Assembly (NCBI GenBank): GCA_026414705.1 | Contig: JAOAIM010000001.1 | Location: 19,932-59,193 of the forward strand | Length of the DNA: 39,262 nt | DNA from: Verrucomicrobiia bacterium | GTDB taxonomy: Bacteria; Verrucomicrobiota; Verrucomicrobiia; Limisphaerales; JAOAIM01 | Direction of reading: 5' to 3' | In this document: piece after piece, positions 26,791-35,184 of the stretch | Numbering within the stretch: the stretch's first letter is position 1 | Layout: each line of letters opens with the position of its first letter | The notes under the pieces: generated by a model | The model's database searches: none | What the model saw: the letters and a program-made list of their open reading frames with translations, nothing else | What the model was told of the DNA's origin: nothing | Made by a program: the position numbers and the translations under genes

Positions 26791-28389
26791 TCAGAGGGTG
26801 ATGACGTGGACGTTGCGGATGTCGGGGTCGCGCTGGAGTTCATCGAGGACGGCCTGGGGCGGCGGGCTGTCAAGGTTCAAGACGGTGAGGGCGTAGCCAC
26901 CGGCGGCGTCGCGGTTGAGGCTCATGCTGGCGATGTTGACGTTGTGTTTGCCGAGCAGGGTGCCGAGGTAGCCGACCATGCCGGGGCGGTCCTTGTTGTT
27001 GAGCAACAGGATGGTGCCGCTGATGGGGATTTCGACCGGGGTGCTGTAGAGGCGCACGATGCGCGGGTTGTTGGGCGAGCCGAAGAAGGTGCCGCCGGCG
27101 GAGATGACCTTGCGCGCGTTGGCGAAGACCTGCACGTGCAGCCACTCGTTGAAGGTGACCGGTTCGTTGGAGCGTTTTTCCTCGACGGTCAGTCCGAGCG
27201 TGGAGGCGATGCTGCGGACGTTGACGGGGTTGAGGTCGCGGACGTCGGCGCGCGAGAGGAATCCGACCAGGATGGCGCGGGTGATGGGGTCAATGTTGGG
27301 CAGGTCCTGCGCGCGGCCGCCGTAGGTGACGTGGAGGCGGTCCACCTGCGGCGGGGCCAGTTGCGCGAGCAATTTGCCGAGTTTCTCGCCCAGGGTCATG
27401 TAGGGCTTGATCAACTCGTAGGTGCGCGCGTCCAGGAACGGCAAATTGACGGCGTTGCGGACCTCGCCGGTGAGCAGGTAGGCGGTGATGACCTCGGCGA
27501 CCTCGATGCCGCATTTGTCCTGGGCCTCGACGGTGCTGGCGCCCAGGTGCGGCGTGAGGATGAGGTTCGGATGCTGGCGGAAGGGATGATCCGCGGGTAA
27601 GGGTTCAATGGCGAACACGTCCAGGGCGGCGCTGGCGAGCTTGCCGGATTCGAGCGCGTCGAGGAGGTCTTTTTCGACGATGATTTCGCCGCGGGCGCAG
27701 TTGACCAGGCGCACGCCGGGTTTCATTTTCGCAAACGCGGCGGCGTTGAGCATGCCGCGTGTCAGATCGGTCACCGGCATGTGCACGGTGATGAAGTCGG
27801 CGACGCGATAGAGGTCGTCCAGGTCGGCGGCCATCTCCACGCCGAGCGATTGGGCGCGGGAATCCGGCAGGAACGGGTCGTAGCCGACGACGCGCATGTT
27901 GAAGCTCAGGGCGCGACGGGCGACCTCGCTGCCGATGCGGCCCAGGCCGAGCACGCCGAGGGTTTTGCCGGCCAGCTCGATGCCCTGAAATTGTTTGCGA
28001 TCCCACTGGCCGGCGCGCATCGAGGCGACGGCCTGGGGGAGTTTGCGCGCCAGGGCCAGGATCATGGCGAAGGCCAGTTCGGCGGTGGAAATGGTGTTGC
28101 CGCCGGGGGTGTTCATGACCACCACGCCCCGCTGCGTGGCGGCTTCCACGTCCACATTGTCCACGCCCACGCCGGCGCGGCCGACCACGCGCAGTTTTTC
28201 GGCAGCCTCCAACACGCGGCGAGTGACCTTGGTTTCGGAACGCACCACCAGGGCGACGGCATCGGCCACCTGCGGCAGGAGTTCCTCCTCACTCAGGCGC
28301 TTGGGCAGGACGGTGACCTGAAATTCGGGGCGCTGTTGGAGCAGGGCGATTCCCTTGGGCGACACCGGGTCGCAAACCAGTATTTTCAT
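26791..28389 (-). CDS. serA: D-3-phosphoglycerate dehydrogenase
   Basis: A 532-residue enzyme for the first step of serine synthesis (3-phosphoglycerate plus NAD to 3-phosphohydroxypyruvate, cytoplasmic). The Rossmann motif LGVLGLGRIGSEVARR lies near residue 145. The substrate and catalytic parts are VVMNTPGGNTIST, NCARGEIIVEKDLLDAL (catalytic Arg) and HLGASTVEAQD (catalytic His). The length and order match the long form: substrate domain, nucleotide domain, an allosteric substrate-binding domain (about 320-450) and a C-terminal ACT domain (GTILLLNNKDRPGMVGYLG) that senses serine in known enzymes. Start ATG at 28389 matches the family start MKILVCDP. It sits between exbD (81 bp upstream) and the PpiC gene. 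Confidence 0.98.
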   Translation of the reverse strand: MKILVCDPVSPKGIALLQQRPEFQVTVLPKRLSEEELLPQVADAVALVVRSETKVTRRVLEAAEKLRVVGRAGVGVDNVDVEAATQRGVVVMNTPGGNTISTAELAFAMILALARKLPQAVASMRAGQWDRKQFQGIELAGKTLGVLGLGRIGSEVARRALSFNMRVVGYDPFLPDSRAQSLGVEMAADLDDLYRVADFITVHMPVTDLTRGMLNAAAFAKMKPGVRLVNCARGEIIVEKDLLDALESGKLASAALDVFAIEPLPADHPFRQHPNLILTPHLGASTVEAQDKCGIEVAEVITAYLLTGEVRNAVNLPFLDARTYELIKPYMTLGEKLGKLLAQLAPPQVDRLHVTYGGRAQDLPNIDPITRAILVGFLSRADVRDLNPVNVRSIASTLGLTVEEKRSNEPVTFNEWLHVQVFANARKVISAGGTFFGSPNNPRIVRLYSTPVEIPISGTILLLNNKDRPGMVGYLGTLLGKHNVNIASMSLNRDAAGGYALTVLNLDSPPPQAVLDELQRDPDIRNVHVITL

Positions 28390-28470
28390 AAACCAGTGAG
28401 GCAGTCTAAAGACCGGGGCGGGCGAGGTCAAACGCCGCGTCCCGCCGGCGCCGGGCCCTCGCGCAGCGGC

Positions 28471-28890
28471 TCAGGGTTGCGCCTTGGCGGGGGCGATGGC
28501 GAAGGAAACGCGTTGAATGCCCTCGCGGCGAACGATGTCGAGCACGCGAATGACCGCGCCGTGGGAGGCGTCCTTGTCGCCGCTGATGTAAACCGGCAGG
28601 TTGGTGTTGAGGCGGAACTTGTTGGAGAGGATGGACTGGAGCTCGGCGGTGGTGACGAGTTTTTTCTCGACGTAAACGTCGCCGGCCTTGTCCACGGAAA
28701 TGTTGAGGATGTCAGGCTTGAAATCGCGCGTGGCCATTGTGGCGGTGGGCAGGTCCATTTTGATGGACTGGAGGTGAATCATCGTCAGGCTCGCCATCAT
28801 GAAGGAGGCGAGCAAAAAGAACATGATGTCAATCAGCGGGATGATTTCGATCCGCGCCTTCTTGTGAGGCAATGGAGAACCGATTCGCAT
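28471..28890 (-). CDS. exbD: ExbD/TolR-type biopolymer transport protein, canonical
   Basis: A 139-residue inner-membrane protein. The single helix IIPLIDIMFFLLASFMMASL carries the aspartate (IDIMF) that in ExbD/TolR takes up protons. The remainder is a periplasmic domain with the usual ExbD fold pattern (LNISVDKAGDVYVEKKLVT, LPVYISGDKDASHGAVIRVL). It would work with ExbB and TonB to energise outer-membrane transport, or as a TolQ/R-like pair. Start is taken as ATG 28890; a TTG two codons earlier is possible. It lies 24 bp after exbB. Confidence 0.95.
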   Translation of the reverse strand: MRIGSPLPHKKARIEIIPLIDIMFFLLASFMMASLTMIHLQSIKMDLPTATMATRDFKPDILNISVDKAGDVYVEKKLVTTAELQSILSNKFRLNTNLPVYISGDKDASHGAVIRVLDIVRREGIQRVSFAIAPAKAQP

Positions 28891-28914
28891 GGCCAATCGG
28901 GCGGGGACAAACGC

Positions 28915-29574
28915 TCAATCTTCCTGGCGCACCACCTGGGTTTCATACCCGCGCTGCTTGGCGGCCTGCACCATGACCTCGACGTTGGTGGCCGCCGACT
29001 GGAGTTCAAACTCCAACTGCGCGAGTTTGCGGGAGAAGTAGTTGAACGGGATGAGGGCGAAAATTGCAATGGCCAGGCCGCACATCGTGGCGATGAGGGC
29101 CTCGCCGATGCCGCCGGTGATCTGGCCCATCGCGCCCTCGACGCTCTGGTCGCCCAGCGCGATGAAGGTGCGGAAGATGCCCGCCACCGTGCCCAGCAGC
29201 CCCAACAACGGCGCCAACGTCACCAGGGTGTCCATCACCGTGAGGAAACGTCCGGCCTTCTGCAACTCCGCCCCGGCGGCCACCTGCAAGGCCCCTTGCA
29301 GGGAGGCGTGATGGTGGTTGATGCCGTGCCAGATCATGCGAATCACCGGGTCTTCGGAGTCCTTGGAAAGTCGGGCGGCCTCTTTGAAATCGCCGTTTTC
29401 CAGCGCCGCGAAAATTTTCTCCAGCGTGGCGGGGTCGCGTTTCCGGGCCTCGCGCGCCCACCACACGATCCGTTCACCCACCACGGCCACCGCGACGATG
29501 GCCGTAATGAGAATCGGCCACATGATCGGGCCGCCGGCCTCGAAGTATTTCACCAGAATGTTTGCGAGCATCAT
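28915..29574 (-). CDS. exbB: ExbB/TolQ/MotA-type proton channel protein
   Basis: A 219-residue protein with three membrane helices: ILITAIVAVAVVGERIVWW near the N-terminus, then TLAPLLGLLGTVAGIFRTF and ALIATMCGLAIAIFALIPF. The last two helices carry the conserved channel residues of the MotA/TolQ/ExbB family (LLGTV and ALIAT threonines). A cytoplasmic loop lies between helices 1 and 2. It forms the proton-conducting pentamer around ExbD helices in known systems. ATG at 29574 starts MMLANILVKYF; the next codon is also Met. It is 108 bp downstream of tonB and 24 bp upstream of exbD, forming one transcription unit. Confidence 0.96.
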   Translation of the reverse strand: MMLANILVKYFEAGGPIMWPILITAIVAVAVVGERIVWWAREARKRDPATLEKIFAALENGDFKEAARLSKDSEDPVIRMIWHGINHHHASLQGALQVAAGAELQKAGRFLTVMDTLVTLAPLLGLLGTVAGIFRTFIALGDQSVEGAMGQITGGIGEALIATMCGLAIAIFALIPFNYFSRKLAQLEFELQSAATNVEVMVQAAKQRGYETQVVRQED

Positions 29575-29682
29575 AAATTCACAATGGCGTTGCGTCCTGC
29601 CGCCGCCGGTCACCGCCCTCAGCCGGAAGACGGTCGCAGACGGTATGCGAATTCAGACGCGATTGTCCACGACGATTTTACC

Positions 29683-30411
29683 TCAGCGCAACAGGCGGAA
29701 CTCGATTTCCAGGGTGTGCACCCGCACTTCCCCGGGCGGATTTTTCAAGCGCAGATGCCGTCGGGTGTGTTCGAGGGCGGCGTTGTCCAAAATCTTGTAG
29801 CCGGAGCTTTTTTCGATCTCGACCGACGCGACGCTGCCGTCAGGGTTGACCACGATCCGCAACACGACCTTGCCCTGGTAGCCCAGGCGCAAAGCCAGCG
29901 GCGGGTATTCGGGATGCGGATGCCCGCCCCAGTCGGCGATGCTCGGATTGTAGCGGGTGGGATTGGAAGTGGGCGGGGGCCGTTCGATCTTGGCGGGCGG
30001 CGGCCCGGCAAATCGCACCGGCGCCAGCACCACCGGCCCCTCGACGGGCACGGCAAAGGCCACCGCCGCCGGGTTGGCCGCGACCACCGTCGCCACCACC
30101 GGCGTTTCCGGCGCCAGGTCCTGCAGCTCGTCGGGTTCGGGCGGTGGCGCGTCGGGGTTTTCAGGCTTGGGTTGTTCCACCACCGGCTCAATCACCACCG
30201 GCACGAACTCGACCGGCTCCGACAGCGGCTTGACGCGCACCGCAGGCGGCCTGAGCCCGACGATGCCGATGACCAGAAAAAGGGCGCAAACCGAGTTGAC
30301 CCACGCCAGGCGCCGGCTCGGGTCACGATACTCCTGCGGCAGGCACAAACGCGCCAGGTCTGACGACAGGACGTATTGCCGCGCGGGGGCAGTCGGGTTT
30401 GTAGCGTTCAT
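29683..30411 (-). CDS. tonB: TonB-like energy transducer
   Basis: A 242-residue protein. It has a cytoplasmic N-terminus, one membrane helix at about 37-53 (VNSVCALFLVIGIVGL) and a Pro-rich periplasmic spacer (KPENPDAPPPEPDE and more). The C-terminal TonB domain has HPEYPPLALRLGYQGKVVLR, VNPDGSVASVEIEKSSGY and AALEHTRRH. In known systems the C-domain pulls on TonB boxes of outer-membrane receptors using the ExbB-ExbD motor, encoded directly downstream. Start ATG at 30411 is chosen because longer versions only add low-quality sequence. No TonB-dependent receptor gene is in the window. Confidence 0.95.
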   Translation of the reverse strand: MNATNPTAPARQYVLSSDLARLCLPQEYRDPSRRLAWVNSVCALFLVIGIVGLRPPAVRVKPLSEPVEFVPVVIEPVVEQPKPENPDAPPPEPDELQDLAPETPVVATVVAANPAAVAFAVPVEGPVVLAPVRFAGPPPAKIERPPPTSNPTRYNPSIADWGGHPHPEYPPLALRLGYQGKVVLRIVVNPDGSVASVEIEKSSGYKILDNAALEHTRRHLRLKNPPGEVRVHTLEIEFRLLR

Positions 30412-31079
30412 GACGACAACGCAACAAAGCGAAAGTTGCCCCGCCAGCGCATCCGCCGGGGCCGCCCGATGCGCCGTTGGGCGTGGCTCAGAATTCTTGA
30501 GCGAACCGTTTGACCGACTTCGACCGACATCTTCTTCAAACCTCCCGCACCCGTGCGGGACGCTCCCTAAGGATTGCCACAGCCTAGACAATAAGCAGCA
30601 GCCTGCAACCGTATTTTTCAACAACGCCCCGTTTGGAGCGGCGGATGGATCAGGCGAGCCACCTCGCCCGGTCGCCCAAACGGTCTTTGTGTGAACTCAA
30701 TCCATCAAAAACGTTTCACACCAATCCCGGCCCAACAACAGAGCGGCCCATTCAACGCCTGACTCATTGCCAACCTTGCGACGCCGACACGATGCGTCCT
30801 CAACGTTGCCAGGCAACGCAGCGGTTCGGCGTCACCCCGTGAATCGTTCCCAACCCACCCCGACTATCCGGAGTCGAACCGTGCGCCTGAAAAATCTGGC
30901 CGCCGCGGCGCCGCCAATGTTGAGCCGATGACTCCCGAACCTGGCCGCGATGTGATCCGAAGGCGTTCGCGTTGCGGTTCCACGATCGCGACGGAGACCG
31001 CCGGTTTGCGCCAAAAAATGTTTGACCCATTTCATCAAAAAAGCTAAGGAAGCCCTGGCAGGTGAGCGAAGTTCTTGCC
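30412..31079. other. 668-bp divergent intergenic region
   Basis: It separates tonB (leftward) from a pseudopilin-like gene (rightward). It contains a hairpin TCCCGCA-CCCG-TGCGGGA at 30543-30560, in the probable leader of tonB, and a near-palindrome CGTTGCCAGGCAACG at 30804-30818. A weak leftward promoter-like pair TTGCAG/TAGGCT lies around 30586-30615. Nothing else was recognised; no protein or tRNA is supported. Confidence 0.5.
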
Positions 31080-31958
31080 ATGAGAACCCTGTGCGTGTCT
31101 GACGATTTTAAGAAAGCGGGCTGCAGCAACACGTCAGGCCCGTGGCCGGGACTGACACCGCCCAAAGCCGCAGGCGCGGGATTCACCCTCATCGAATTGT
31201 TGGTCGTCATTGCGATCATCGCCATCCTGGCGGCGATGCTACTGCCCGCCCTTACCCGGGCAAAGCTCAAGGCCGGCTGCATCGCCTGCATGAACAACGG
31301 ACGCCAGATCGGCATTGCCTGGCTCATGTATGCCGATGACCACAACGGCCACCTGGTGACGGCCTTTAGCAAAGTCGAAGGCGGCTGGTTGAACGGCTGG
31401 CTCGATTACAACGGCGCGACGGACAACACCAACGTAATCCACCTGCGGGAAGGCTTGCTTGGCCCGTATCTGCAAAACATTGCGGTGTACAAATGCCCGG
31501 CCGACCAGAGCCTGAGCGGCCCGCCCAACGGGCGGGTGGGTCTGCCGCGGGTGCGAAGCATCTCGATGAACCAGGCCTTTCGGCGACATGCCCAGGAACA
31601 TTGGAGCGCGCCGCCGTGGCGCATTTACCAAAAGACCGCCGACCTGACCAAACCCGAACCGGTGAACCTGTGGGTGATCATTGATGAAAATCCCGACAGC
31701 GTGAACGACGCGGCCTTTGCAGTTTTCATGGACCTCCCCGGCATGAGATGGCAGGACGGCCCGGGTGTCGGACACGGCGGTGCGTGCGGATTCACCTTTG
31801 CCGACGGCCATTCGGAAATCCGCAAGTGGAGGGATTCGCGCACGATCTCGGGCCTCATGGCCACAACCTACACGCGCCGGTTTTACTACGGCACGATTCA
31901 GGCCAACAACCCGGACATTGTCTGGATTCAGGAACGCACCACAGCCAGGGCCCAGTAG
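31080..31958 (+). CDS. pseudopilin-like protein 3 (prepilin-type N-terminus)
   Basis: A 292-residue protein (298 if the GTG at 31062 is used). That GTG has AAGGA about 11 bases upstream, so the start is not settled. The prepilin signal [20 protein letters not shown] is cleaved after G34. [20 protein letters not shown] and [11 protein letters not shown] follow the family order, and the C-terminus [16 protein letters not shown] nearly repeats that of paralogue 2. It is exported by the pilin/type II route after prepilin peptidase processing; the function is not known. It stands alone between two long non-coding stretches. Confidence 0.9.
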   Translation: MRTLCVSDDFKKAGCSNTSGPWPGLTPPKAAGAGFTLIELLVVIAIIAILAAMLLPALTRAKLKAGCIACMNNGRQIGIAWLMYADDHNGHLVTAFSKVEGGWLNGWLDYNGATDNTNVIHLREGLLGPYLQNIAVYKCPADQSLSGPPNGRVGLPRVRSISMNQAFRRHAQEHWSAPPWRIYQKTADLTKPEPVNLWVIIDENPDSVNDAAFAVFMDLPGMRWQDGPGVGHGGACGFTFADGHSEIRKWRDSRTISGLMATTYTRRFYYGTIQANNPDIVWIQERTTARAQ

Positions 31959-32394
31959 GCGCAGCAACGCAGCCATCCCCCGCCCAACTCGCCTGTTCTC
32001 GCTTCAACAATTTCAAACCTGCCGGCCTTTTGCCCGACCGGTCTTGGCAAACTCTTGGACCGCCGGCAGAAGGAGGGCCCGCGGTTTTCCGCCGCGAAAC
32101 GCGGTGCTCTGGAAATCGGACCCCACGCGTATCCAACGCGCGGTGCTGTCGCCCCGTCATCAACGCTGCGCTTCATGGAAAATCCGCTGCGGCAACCTCG
32201 GGAAAATTCATCCGCCGCCTGGGGCTGCGCCGGCCCTCGATTCGGACCGGACGGTTCCGGTCGAAGACGCCCACGCGCCTGCTGGCGTGCTCGACGACGC
32301 TGCAGCCCGATCCTCGCCATGCACGCGCGCGCCGTGCCGGTGAATTGCCTTTCGCCCAGCCGACAAACCTCCACATTAACGCGCGGGACATCGT
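31959..32394. other. 436-bp intergenic region, nothing recognised
   Basis: There is no protein-like frame, clear promoter or repeat of the families seen elsewhere. Some GC-rich inverted segments (for example around 32080-32125) could fold, but without a terminator or conserved motif I make no call. Confidence 0.5.
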
Positions 32395-33252
32395 ATGCAG
32401 ATGACGGCCAGCGCCAGAGTTCCCCGGCACCGCGTGCGGCAGGCCGGGCGCGACGCGGCTCGGCTGCGGATGCTGTTGATCATGCTGCTGGCCGGCGGAT
32501 TGCAAGGCGTGTGCGCGTTCGACCTGACTGAGGCGCCGGACGCATTCCGGGCCTCTCAACCCCCGGCCAGTTTCGCTGTGCGCGCCGCAGAACGTTTCGC
32601 CGTCGCCCAGGCGCGTTTCGCCACGGCGCCCACCAACGTGACCGCCGCATGGGAATTCGCTCGCGCCGCGTTCGATTGCGCGGAATTCGCGACCAACAAC
32701 ACCGAACGCGCCGCGCTGGCCGAGCAGGGCATCGCCGCCGCGCGACAAGCACTAACCGGCGACTCGAACTGCGCCCCGGCGCACTATTACCTGGGCATGA
32801 ACCTCGGCCAACTGGCCCGCACCAGAACGCTCGGCGCGCTGCGGCTCGTCTCAGACATGGAACGCGCCTTCAAGGCCGCACGCGCTCTGGACGCGCACTT
32901 CGATTTCGCCGGGCCGGACCGCAACCTCGGATTGCTCTACCTCCAAGCGCCCAGCATCGGCAGCATCGGCGACCGCAAGAAGGCGCGGCAGCACCTCCAG
33001 CGCGCGGTGGAGCTGGCCCCTGACTACCCCGAGAATCATCTCAACCTCGCCGAAGCGCTCTGGAAGTGGGGCGACCGCGACGGCGCATTGCGCGCCTTTA
33101 CCGCGCTCGACGAGATCTGGCCGCAGGCGCGACTCCGCTTTGACGGCCCGGACTGGGAGGCAGCTTGGGCCGACTGGACCGCGCGGCGGCAGCGTTTGGA
33201 CGAGCAGCTTCACCACGCGCTGCGACGCGAACGTCCGCCCAAGCCCCGCTGA
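32395..33252 (+). CDS. exported TPR protein (TatT-like)
   Basis: A 285-residue protein. A hydrophobic segment at about 25-41 (RMLLIMLLAGGLQGVCAF) looks like a signal peptide after a long basic start. It is followed by helical repeats of the tetratricopeptide kind: CAPAHYYLGMNLGQLARTRT, then DRKKARQHLQRAVELAPDYP and NLAEALWKWGDRDGAL. The middle part (MERAFKAARALDAHFDFAGP) is similar to the TRAP-transporter T-component (TatT) group of periplasmic TPR proteins; that assignment is tentative and no TRAP transporter genes are adjacent. Likely a periplasmic scaffold or binding protein. It converges on ispE, with two bases between the stop codons. Confidence 0.8.
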   Translation: MQMTASARVPRHRVRQAGRDAARLRMLLIMLLAGGLQGVCAFDLTEAPDAFRASQPPASFAVRAAERFAVAQARFATAPTNVTAAWEFARAAFDCAEFATNNTERAALAEQGIAAARQALTGDSNCAPAHYYLGMNLGQLARTRTLGALRLVSDMERAFKAARALDAHFDFAGPDRNLGLLYLQAPSIGSIGDRKKARQHLQRAVELAPDYPENHLNLAEALWKWGDRDGALRAFTALDEIWPQARLRFDGPDWEAAWADWTARRQRLDEQLHHALRRERPPKPR

Positions 33253-33254
33253 GT

Positions 33255-34157
33255 TCAGGCGACTTGCCCCGCGGCGCCCGCCGTGGCCGCAACCAGCGCC
33301 GTCCAGCAGCTTCGGCCGAACTTCACCAGAAATTTTTCTCGCAGCGCCTCGGCTTCGCGCCGGTTCTCCACAATGGCAAACGTCGTCGAGCCGCTGCCCG
33401 ACATGAGCGCCGCAACCGCGCCGTGCGAGCGCAAAAATTCCTGAAACAACGCCAGCAGCGGATACTTCTCCAGCACCGGCGCCTCCAGCGCGTTGTAAAA
33501 ATGTCGCGCCGCCGTGAACAGATCGCTGCTGCGCAACAACGTCGCAAGCTTGCGGGCGCGACCCGGCGTGCCGTTGAGTGCGCCGGGAAACCGCGCAAGG
33601 TTTTGATACGCCCAGGCCGTCGGCACGCCAAAACCCGGATGTGCCAGCAAAAAAAACGTCCCGCGCAAGGTCGGAAAAAAATCCAGCGGCTCGATCCGCT
33701 CGCCCCGTCCGGTGGCAAGCGCCGGCCGCGACTGCAGGAAAAACGGCACGTCGGATCCGAGCGCCGCCGCCAGCGCGTGCAACCGCTCCGCAGCCAGCGG
33801 GTTTCCGAACAATTCGTTCAACCCCAGCAGCGTGGTTGCGGCGTTGCTGCTCCCCCCACCGAGTCCCGCCGCCAGCGGGATTTGTTTCTCCAGTCGGATG
33901 CGCACGCCGTCGCGGATGCCGGCGGCTTCCAGAAACGCGCTGGCGGCGCGATGGACCAGATTTCGCCCGTCGGTGGGCAGACCGGCCTGGTCGCATTCCA
34001 GTTGCACCCCTCCGGGCGCGGTTTCAAACACCAGCCGGTCGCAAACCGGCACCGGATGCAGGAGCGTTTCGAGTTCGTGGAAGCCGTCGGGTCGCCGGCC
34101 CAGCACGTTGAGCAGCAGGTTGACCTTGCAGGGCGAGAGTTTTTCGAGCGTGGCCAT
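33255..34157 (-). CDS. ispE: 4-diphosphocytidyl-2-C-methyl-D-erythritol kinase
   Basis: A 300-residue GHMP-family kinase of the MEP isoprenoid pathway. It phosphorylates CDP-methylerythritol with ATP in the cytoplasm. Substrate-side motif SPCKVNLLLNVLGRRPDGFH at about 8-27 (K11 and N13 conserved), ATP-binding loop PLAAGLGGGSSNAATTL near 95-110, and the third motif ALMSGSGSTTFAI near the C-terminus are all present. Start ATG at 34157 fits the family; the long upstream extension is not protein-like. A strong terminator 54 bp upstream separates it from the lipoprotein gene before it, so it probably has its own promoter. Confidence 0.97.
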   Translation of the reverse strand: MATLEKLSPCKVNLLLNVLGRRPDGFHELETLLHPVPVCDRLVFETAPGGVQLECDQAGLPTDGRNLVHRAASAFLEAAGIRDGVRIRLEKQIPLAAGLGGGSSNAATTLLGLNELFGNPLAAERLHALAAALGSDVPFFLQSRPALATGRGERIEPLDFFPTLRGTFFLLAHPGFGVPTAWAYQNLARFPGALNGTPGRARKLATLLRSSDLFTAARHFYNALEAPVLEKYPLLALFQEFLRSHGAVAALMSGSGSTTFAIVENRREAEALREKFLVKFGRSCWTALVAATAGAAGQVA

Positions 34158-34210
34158 GTTCGCGCGTTGCGCGCGCCACGTTAGGCGGGCGGCGCGGGGA
34201 CGGCGAGAAA

Positions 34211-34242
34211 CAAAAACGCGCCGGGCGTTGCTCCGGCGCGTT
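34211..34242 (-). terminator. intrinsic terminator between lipoprotein gene and ispE
   Basis: AACGCGCCGG (34242-34233 on the minus strand) pairs perfectly with CCGGCGCGTT (34224-34215) around an eight-base loop, followed by further T residues to 34212. It lies 18 bp past the lipoprotein stop codon. Confidence 0.85.
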
Positions 34243-34259
34243 GGATGCAAACGGCGCGT

Positions 34260-34700
34260 TCAGTGATCGAACACTCGAAACCGGCTGCCGGGGAACATCG
34301 GCGCGATGTCGCCTCCGCTGTAACCGGTGGCCGTGTCGGTCGCAAAAAGCGAATCATCCATCAGCCCCGGCTTGTAGTTGTCCGGAAACACCGGATCGGG
34401 CTTGAGGTAGCTGGTGGCCACCGGCTTGTAGGGCGGCAAGGGGAAGGTGGCGATCTCGTAGAGGCCGATTCCGGTGCGGGCGAGCGTCCGGTTGAAGCCG
34501 CGCACCAGCCCGGTGGTGTAGGCGCGTCCGGGCGACTCAAACAGGGCGGTTTGCTCGACCGTGCGCCGCAATTCGCCCATGCGCAAAATCTCGAAGGTGT
34601 TGCCCAAACCGCGACCAAGTTTTTGTTCCGGCCCGGCGCAACCGGCAACCATCAACCCGGCCACGCACGCCACGGCGAGAAGAGGGATACGCGTCTGCAT
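34260..34700 (-). CDS. exosortase-associated-type lipoprotein (TIGR04073-like)
   Basis: A 146-residue lipoprotein: signal MQTRIPLLAVACVAGLMVAG with cysteine 21 in the lipobox-like VAGC. The mature part shows the pattern remembered for the TIGR04073 family, RKLGRGLxN near the start (here QKLGRGLGNTFEI), a central GLVRGFNRTLARTGIGLYEI and a FPxPPYKP motif (FPLPPYKPVATSYL). That family is found in genomes with an exosortase/PEP-CTERM sorting system; its molecular role is not known. No exosortase or PEP-CTERM protein is in this window. It is the last gene of a minus-strand run and ends at a strong terminator. Confidence 0.8.
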   Translation of the reverse strand: MQTRIPLLAVACVAGLMVAGCAGPEQKLGRGLGNTFEILRMGELRRTVEQTALFESPGRAYTTGLVRGFNRTLARTGIGLYEIATFPLPPYKPVATSYLKPDPVFPDNYKPGLMDDSLFATDTATGYSGGDIAPMFPGSRFRVFDH

Positions 34701-34862
34701 AGCAATTTATTTCTGCGCGCACACTACACCGGGCCGGGCTGATGTAAAGCGCCGAGTTGCGCGGCGGGCGCAAGCCGCTTGAGATTCCGCACCGGCCAAT
34801 CCCGGGATCAATCCCGGCCTCTCGCAAGCGCGCGGGTTGAGCGCCGGCTCCTCGTCGCCGCT

Positions 34863-35087
34863 TCAAAATTCGGTGGGCGGGTTCATTCGCCCGCAATGCG
34901 GGCATCGGGAGCGATCCACGTCGGGGTCATCCGTGTAAACGCACTCGCACTGCTCGCACCGGAAGATGCGGTCGCGGCTGGCCGCCGGATGAAACCGGCG
35001 TTGGCGCAGCTCGCTGTAAACGATCAAGCCCGCCAGCGCCGCGAGCGTCAGCGCCACGTACGCGAACACGAGTGTGGCGGTGGTCAT
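34863..35087 (-). CDS. small membrane protein with zinc ribbon
   Basis: A 74-residue protein. Residues 6-27 form one membrane helix (LVFAYVALTLAALAGLIVYS). After a basic stretch (ELRQRRFHP) comes a rubredoxin-like zinc ribbon, FRCEQCECVYTDDPDVDRSR then CPHCGRMN, with two CxxC pairs. Start ATG at 35087 has GAGG six bases upstream; the longer open frame above it is repeat-poor but not protein-like. The basic linker after the helix suggests the ribbon is cytoplasmic. The role is unknown. It lies between the atypical TonB-like gene and the lipoprotein gene on the same strand. Confidence 0.82.
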   Translation of the reverse strand: MTTATLVFAYVALTLAALAGLIVYSELRQRRFHPAASRDRIFRCEQCECVYTDDPDVDRSRCPHCGRMNPPTEF

Positions 35088-35184
35088 GGATGCCTCGGCA
35101 ACTAGGACGGGTGATCGTTGAAACGGTGATGGGTTGAGCGGAGCGGGCGGGCTTCGCGGGTTGGGGTGTGGGGTCGAGGAAGCT

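Noticed and set aside
30860-30900. tRNA T-arm-like GGTTCGACTCC on the minus strand
   Set aside because: No matching acceptor, D or anticodon arms could be drawn around it.
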